A stretch of 64,000 bases of DNA from an uncultured Eubacteriales bacterium. GTDB lineage: Bacteria > Bacillota > Clostridia > Lachnospirales > Lachnospiraceae. Numbering within the stretch: the stretch's first letter is position 1; every line of letters begins with the position of its first letter. This document shows positions 60,410 to 64,000 of the stretch, in pieces. Position numbers and translations under genes: made by a program. Where the stretch lies: positions 33,109 through 97,108 of the forward strand of contig UQYF01000006.1 in assembly GCA_900545175.1 (NCBI GenBank). The letters are read 5' to 3'. The notes beneath the pieces are model-generated. The model did not search any database. It saw nothing but the letters and a program-made list of their open reading frames with translations, and was not told where the DNA came from.

Positions 60410-61285
60410 CTACAGTGTAAATTCCCTGCCTGTAAGAAGAAGATATGCTTCCTTATACTTATCAACAGTCTTTGTGACAACCTCCTCAGGGAGAAGATAA
60501 TCGCTGTCCGGGTTAGCCTTTAACCAGTCTCTTACATACTGCTTGTCAAATGACGGCTGCCCCTTGCCTGCCTCATAGCCCTCAAGCGGCCAGAAACGTG
60601 AGCTGTCCGGCGTAAGCATCTCATCACCGATTACAACCTCACCGTTCTCATCAAGACCGAACTCGAACTTGGTATCAGCAATGATAATGCCCTTGCTGAG
60701 TGCGTACTCTGCACACTTCTTGTAGAGTGCGATTGTGCAGTCCTTAATCTTTGCAGCATACTCAAGACCCTTTCCCGGGAACTTCTTCTCAAGTACTTCT
60801 ATACTTCTTTCATATGAGATATTCTCATCATGGTCACCTATCTCTGCCTTGGTGCTAGGTGTGTAGATTGGCTCAGGGAGCTTCTGTGATTCCTTGAGCC
60901 CCTCAGGAAGCTTAATTCCACATACAGTTCCGTTCTTCTTATAGCTCTCCCAGCCGCTTCCCGTAATATATCCACGCACAATACACTCTATAGGGAGCAT
61001 TGTGAGCTTCTTACACATCATAGCTCTCTTATAAAAACGCTCATCATGGAAAAACTCAGGCATGTCATCATTGTCAACTGTGATCATATGATTAGGTACA
61101 ACATCTTTCGTGTAATCAAACCAAAACTTCGACATCTGTGTCAGAATGGCACCCTTAGCTGTAATCTTGTTCTTTAAAATGTGGTCAAAAGCTGAAATTC
61201 TGTCTGTTGCCGCAATGACAAGGTTCTCGCCGATATCATATACCTCTCTGACTTTTCCTTCGTATAATAACTTGAATTCTTCCAT
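60410..61285 (-). CDS. purC: Phosphoribosylaminoimidazole-succinocarboxamide (SAICAR) synthase
   Basis: A 291-residue enzyme that condenses CAIR with aspartate using ATP. It begins EEFKLLYEGKVREVYDIGENLV, with the later signatures IECIVRGYITGSGW and IIADTKFEFG. The start at 61285 follows AGAGG by eight bases; an in-frame codon upstream at 61342 is unlikely. It is the first gene of the operon, with a good promoter at 61366-61394. A short hairpin (GCCC-GGAGA-GGGC, about 61295-61311) lies in its leader. Confidence 0.97.
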   Translation of the reverse strand: MEEFKLLYEGKVREVYDIGENLVIAATDRISAFDHILKNKITAKGAILTQMSKFWFDYTKDVVPNHMITVDNDDMPEFFHDERFYKRAMMCKKLTMLPIECIVRGYITGSGWESYKKNGTVCGIKLPEGLKESQKLPEPIYTPSTKAEIGDHDENISYERSIEVLEKKFPGKGLEYAAKIKDCTIALYKKCAEYALSKGIIIADTKFEFGLDENGEVVIGDEMLTPDSSRFWPLEGYEAGKGQPSFDKQYVRDWLKANPDSDYLLPEEVVTKTVDKYKEAYLLLTGREFTL

Positions 61286-61365
61286 CTTTATCCTCTTTTC
61301 CGCCCTCTCCGGGCAATATGTGTGGACAGGTGTTATTTTCACGTTCCTGCCTGATATACGTTTTT

Positions 61366-61394
61366 AGTATAAAGCATAGGCATACAGAAATCAA
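61366..61394 (-). promoter_or_regulatory. Promoter of the purCFB operon
   Basis: On the minus strand TTGATT, a 17-base spacer and TATACT, leading to a 5' leader of about 75 bases. No purine riboswitch is recognisable in that leader. Confidence 0.7.
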
Positions 61395-61460
61395 CTTAGA
61401 TTTTGCTTCATTTTTTCACAATATGATGTTGAGGTCAAAACATGCTAATTTAATGTACGA

Positions 61461-61646
61461 GTGTATAACGTATTATATTTATGCATATCAGCTCCGTTGT
61501 CCGAAGCAGGATGTTCTAAGAACTCTGATAAAGGTATTCTATATGTCCGCCACCGAAGCCGGCATACATCCGTGTATGCATTGCTTCTAAAGCAGCATGC
61601 GTGCTGCTTTTGGCTTGGGACTTAGCAGAGTTCTAAGAACATCTAA
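61461..61646. repeat. MITE-like structured element, truncated inverted copy (B)
   Basis: 186 bp matching copy A (50996-51228) in reverse orientation, at roughly 94 percent by eye. It starts with one terminal repeat at 61461 and carries both hairpins and the nested inverted repeat. It stops at TCTAAG, where the end of an IS5-type relic begins, so its other terminal repeat is lost. The differences I can see mostly fall in hairpin loops or leave pairs intact (for example AGCAGCA-TGCG-TGCTGCT). Confidence 0.82.
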
Positions 61647-62573
61647 GGAAGCACTGATTAATTAACCTTATTCTCGGTATTATCCCAGTTTGTCAAGTTT
61701 TTATAAAAACCAAGAGGATTTTTATCTCAGATACCTGTTATATCATCTTGCTATTTATCCTTTTTGAGGATATTCCCTAAAAATTGGCGCAATTATACTG
61801 TACACCCTATAAAGTCTTTTGTTCTGCCAGCCCTGCTACACATGATAAGATTTACACTGGCAAACAACATATGGAATCGATGCATGTTTTTTGCGATTCC
61901 ACGATATACAACTTTTGAGTATCCCATCTGCTTCTTTTCAATAAGAAATGGGTGCTCAACCTTACAGCGGACGGCGGACTTTTCATTGCCCTTCTTTGTC
62001 TGATGCATTTCAGGATCACGTTTGCCCTCCTGATTCTTAGTGGATTTTGGTGCTGCTATAAGGCTTGCATCAACAATAGTGCCGCCATGCAGCATAAGAC
62101 CTGCTTTATCGAGGCGGCTGTTGACATCGGCAGAAAGTTTCTCGCCAAGCTTGTTTGTTTCAAGCATATGTCTGAACTTAAGCAGGGTAGACGCATCCGG
62201 TACCTGTTGTTCATGGAAATCTATATGCATAAAGAAACGCATAGCATAACTGTCGTAGATAGAATCCTCGATTCCTTCATCTGGACAGATTAAACCATAT
62301 CTGCATGAGATACATGCGAAGCATGGTTTCAATACCAATCGGTTTGCGACCACGCTTGTTAGCGAAATAATACGGGCGGATCATTTCTACCCAGTATGAC
62401 CATGGAATGATTTCTTCCATGGCATCAAGAAATTCTTCACGTTTGGTTTTTTCTTGCGGTTGGAGTATTCCATATCAGAAAATGTAAGTTGATTCATAGA
62501 TATACGACCTTTCAGTTGATACCTGTATTATATCAAAAATCATGTGGAAATGCACGAATTAATCAGCGTTTCC
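61647..62573 (-). mobile_element. Decayed IS5-family insertion sequence
   Basis: About 0.93 kb bounded by imperfect inverted ends: GGAAGCACTGATTAATT at 61647-61663, and on the other strand GGAAACGCTGATTAATT ending at 62573. Flanking bases are CTAA on the left and CTAG on the right; both fit a YTAR-type target, but they are not identical, so a simple target duplication is absent. It carries the broken transposase gene at 61793-62497. The left end abuts the truncated repeat B and the right end a gene fragment, suggesting that a deletion accompanied or followed insertion. Confidence 0.75.
61793..62497 (-). pseudogene. IS5-family transposase, frameshifted and internally deleted
   Basis: The gene starts at 62497 (MNQLTFSDMEYSNRKKK, GAAAGG upstream). 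A frame change occurs in an A-run at about 62447-62452 and another at about 62281-62284. Between them the frame reads EEFLDAMEEIIPWSYWVEMI and GRKPIGIETMLRMYLMQIWF, and after the second, DEGIEDSIYDSYAMRFFMHI. The C-terminal YSKVVYRGIAKN is present. About 120-140 residues between MHQTKKGN and SAVRCKVEHPF are missing, which removes the second catalytic Asp region. It cannot make an active enzyme. Confidence 0.85.
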
Positions 62574-62576
62574 CTA

Positions 62577-62740
62577 GCACCAATCTGTGTTCCATTACTG
62601 TAAAAATAAATAGGTACAACATCATAGTAATGGTAAGAAACTCCTGTATCATACTGATTCTGACCGGCTGCAGAACCCAAATTAAGAGTAATACTAAAAT
62701 TACCCTGACTATCTGTTGTTCCGGAAGGATTATAAACATA
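62577..62740 (-). pseudogene. Fragment of a secreted or surface protein gene trapped between two IS relics
   Basis: An open stretch on the minus strand reading NPSGTTDSQGNFSITLNLGS and YHYYDVVPIYFYSNGTQIGA, a Gly/Ser/Thr/Tyr-rich beta pattern typical of extracellular Ig-like or adhesin domains. It has no start codon of its own with a binding site; one side meets the IS4-type element, the other the IS5 relic. It is most likely an internal piece of a larger destroyed gene. Confidence 0.5.
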
Positions 62741-62757
62741 TTTCAAGGAGGCTCATT

Positions 62758-63243
62758 ATGGCTGATTTTTTCTTATCTAATTTAAAATCCACACTCGACA
62801 ACTGCATCACAGAACTCGATGAAATTCACTCCATGTTCTGCCGTAATCCGGAAAGTGATTTTACCAGGAACCGCAAACTTTCTTTCCGCGAGTATATTCA
62901 GTTTATGCTCCAGATGCAGAGTAAATCCGTTTCAAATGAAATTCTTGATTTTTTTGAACATTCTCTTTCTGCTCCTTCTAAATCCGCCTTTACCCGGCAA
63001 CGATACAAGCCTCTTCCTGAAGGATGGGATTTCCTGTTCCACTCATTTGTCAATCAGTGTCGTACCCTATCGGATAATCTCTATAATAGTTATAGACTTT
63101 TGGCCTGCGATGGCTCTGATGTTGACATTTCACGTAACCCGGCAGATGAAAGAACCTTCATCCATGAAGGCAAAAAAGGTTACAATGCAATTCATATCAA
63201 TGCACTGTATGATACCACCAATAAGACCTACTGCGATTTATCT
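62758..63243 (+). pseudogene. IS4-family transposase, N-terminal fragment
   Basis: A well-formed start (AAGGAGG before ATG at 62758) followed by ADFFLSNLKSTLDNCITELD, FREYIQFMLQMQSKSVSNEI and the first catalytic-Asp motif YRLLACDGSDVDIS, then YNAIHINALYDTTNKTYCDL. IS4-type transposases run to about 400 or more residues; this one loses similarity after about residue 163, where it runs into the end of the gene at 63238-63747. The remaining DDE residues and the second IS end are missing. Truncated remnant. Confidence 0.75.
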
Positions 63244-63747
63244 TTTGATGTTATTGTTTCTTTCATAGGGAATAAGATCAGGATTCTCTTTGTATAACTT
63301 TCCTATTTTGTCACAAATGATGTCATATAAATTATCACGGACATAAGCTGTTTTTTCTATATCAACATCATCTTCTGGTATTTCCTCGCAATTAAATTTT
63401 TGAGCATAAATACCACACTTTTTTAAATATGACATGATTAAAATGACTTCGTCTTTTTCTACAGCTGTAAATATCGGTTGTTCACACAAGCGTTCGCTTA
63501 TAAAGTCACAAAAATAAGAATAGTCATCATCCCAATTTATATTTCCATTATCTTGTGCCTCACAGCGGATTTTTTCCATTTCTCTTAATAATTCACCTTG
63601 TAAACTATCAGCCTGTCCCTTTGAGGGAACATAATTTTTCCATATATATTTACATTCATCAAAATACTCTTGTTCATAGTCATTAGATATGATTTCTTCA
63701 ATTGTCAATCCACTATTTTTCTTTCTGAACTTATCAAACAATCCCAT
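63238..63747 (-). CDS. Hypothetical acidic protein, possible immunity protein
   Basis: A 169-residue soluble, acidic protein beginning MGLFDKFRKKNSGLTIEEII, with a central segment YVPSKGQADSLQGELLREME and then INWDDDYSYFCDFISERLCE. Small acidic proteins with an MGLFDKF-type start and a GQADxxQGELLR segment recur in bacteria, and some neighbour secreted toxins; I cannot name the family. The last few codons (NNNIKR) come from the junction with the IS4-type remnant, so the native C-terminus may be altered. The start overlaps the end of a small upstream open frame by 14 bases, like many effector/immunity pairs. AAAGGGA precedes it. Confidence 0.65.
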   Translation of the reverse strand: MGLFDKFRKKNSGLTIEEIISNDYEQEYFDECKYIWKNYVPSKGQADSLQGELLREMEKIRCEAQDNGNINWDDDYSYFCDFISERLCEQPIFTAVEKDEVILIMSYLKKCGIYAQKFNCEEIPEDDVDIEKTAYVRDNLYDIICDKIGKLYKENPDLIPYERNNNIKR

Positions 63748-63880
63748 GAATAATCCCTTTCACATCAACAAAACATTTTCCACTGACAGCATAATAGCGT
63801 CCGTCAAAACACATATCACAGGAAAGAATTTCTCCCGGTTCCCTTTTCTCGCCTTCTGGCAGTCCAAGCTGGGATGCCAT
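63734..63880 (-). CDS. Short Cys-containing open frame, possibly the C-terminal end of a larger protein
   Basis: A 48-residue frame from an ATG at 63880: MASQLGLPEGEKREPGEILS, then CDMCFDGRYYAVSGKCF and a hydrophobic end VDVKGIIHGIV. The frame stays open upstream to about 63942, without a good ribosome binding site before the ATG. Three cysteines could form a small metal site. It overlaps the next gene by 14 bases. It may be a genuine small protein or the end of a decayed effector; I do not recognise it. Confidence 0.4.
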   Translation of the reverse strand: MASQLGLPEGEKREPGEILSCDMCFDGRYYAVSGKCFVDVKGIIHGIV

Positions 63881-64000
63881 TTTTTCTATTCTCTTACGAA
63901 CACAAACCTGAAAAGCAACTATTATCCAATTTTTTTGAATTTATATTAACATCAATAGATCATACTAAATACTTCTTAACTATATTTATTATTTTTTCAT
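63881..64000. other. Right edge of the window
   Basis: AT-rich sequence with no supported feature beyond the open upstream extension of the preceding frame (to about 63942). Confidence 0.4.

Noticed and set aside
61286..61365. A purine riboswitch in the purC leader
   Set aside because: The leader is only about 75 bases and lacks the conserved three-way junction sequences.
1..64000. CRISPR arrays, rRNA operons and tRNA genes
   Set aside because: No regularly spaced repeats, rRNA-like stretches or tRNA cloverleaf signatures were seen on either strand when reading through the window.

Overview
The window looks like the chromosome of a low-to-moderate GC Firmicute, most likely a gut Lachnospiraceae. 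A pectin-degrading genus such as Lachnospira is my guess, inferred and not proven. The grounds are AGGAGG-type ribosome binding sites, a cytoplasmic rhamnogalacturonan lyase operon with an AraC-type membrane sensor, YerC/DUF1836-type small regulators, and a Tet(M)-like GTPase of the Clostridia type. Most genes lie on the minus strand.

Layout. 1-1.6 kb: start of rsmH and a SPOR-domain cell wall amidase. 1.7-11.3 kb: a rhamnogalacturonan (pectin) utilisation block, transcribed lplB-type permease, lplC-type permease, lipoprotein, PL11 lyase, deacetylase, with its presumed AraC-type sensor-regulator just upstream. 11.3-19.1 kb: folA, hflX, a TPR lipoprotein, a small alarmone synthetase, a YczE-like membrane protein, a Tet(M)-like GTPase fused to a NYN nuclease domain, and a pseudouridine synthase. 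19.1-21.4 kb: rhamnulose-1-phosphate aldolase, a soluble PocR-chemoreceptor protein and a 46-aa FeoB-associated-type protein. 21.5-30.5 kb: an oligopeptide (Opp/Dpp) ABC operon in which the binding protein, one permease and both ATPases are enlarged, ending in a translationally coupled DUF3899-like membrane protein. 30.8-50.9 kb: housekeeping and signalling genes (rlmD-type methyltransferase, pcrA, pspA, yerC, a HAD phosphatase, an HD-GYP protein, cspA, hslO, methyltransferases, purA, aroA). 51.4-57.0 kb: an LRR membrane protein convergent with a LacI-controlled sugar ABC operon. 57.4-61.3 kb: the purC-purF-purB operon. 61.4-64 kb: an accessory zone with a structured repeat, two decayed insertion sequences, a stranded gene fragment and a small possible effector/immunity pair.

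How the genes work together. The first block and rhaD fit uptake and intracellular cleavage of rhamnogalacturonan fragments and catabolism of the released rhamnose. purA, purB, purC and purF cover de novo AMP synthesis steps. The sugar ABC operon has no ATPase gene and must borrow one from elsewhere.

The strongest candidates for undescribed biology are (1) the ribosomal-protection-type GTPase fused to an A-site-nuclease-like NYN domain (15753-18419), (2) the coordinated expansion of the Opp transporter (21501-30549), and (3) a pair of inverted, highly structured 0.2-kb elements with perfect 30-bp terminal inverted repeats (50996-51228; truncated copy 61461-61646). All functional calls come from motif recognition by eye; no database search was run.
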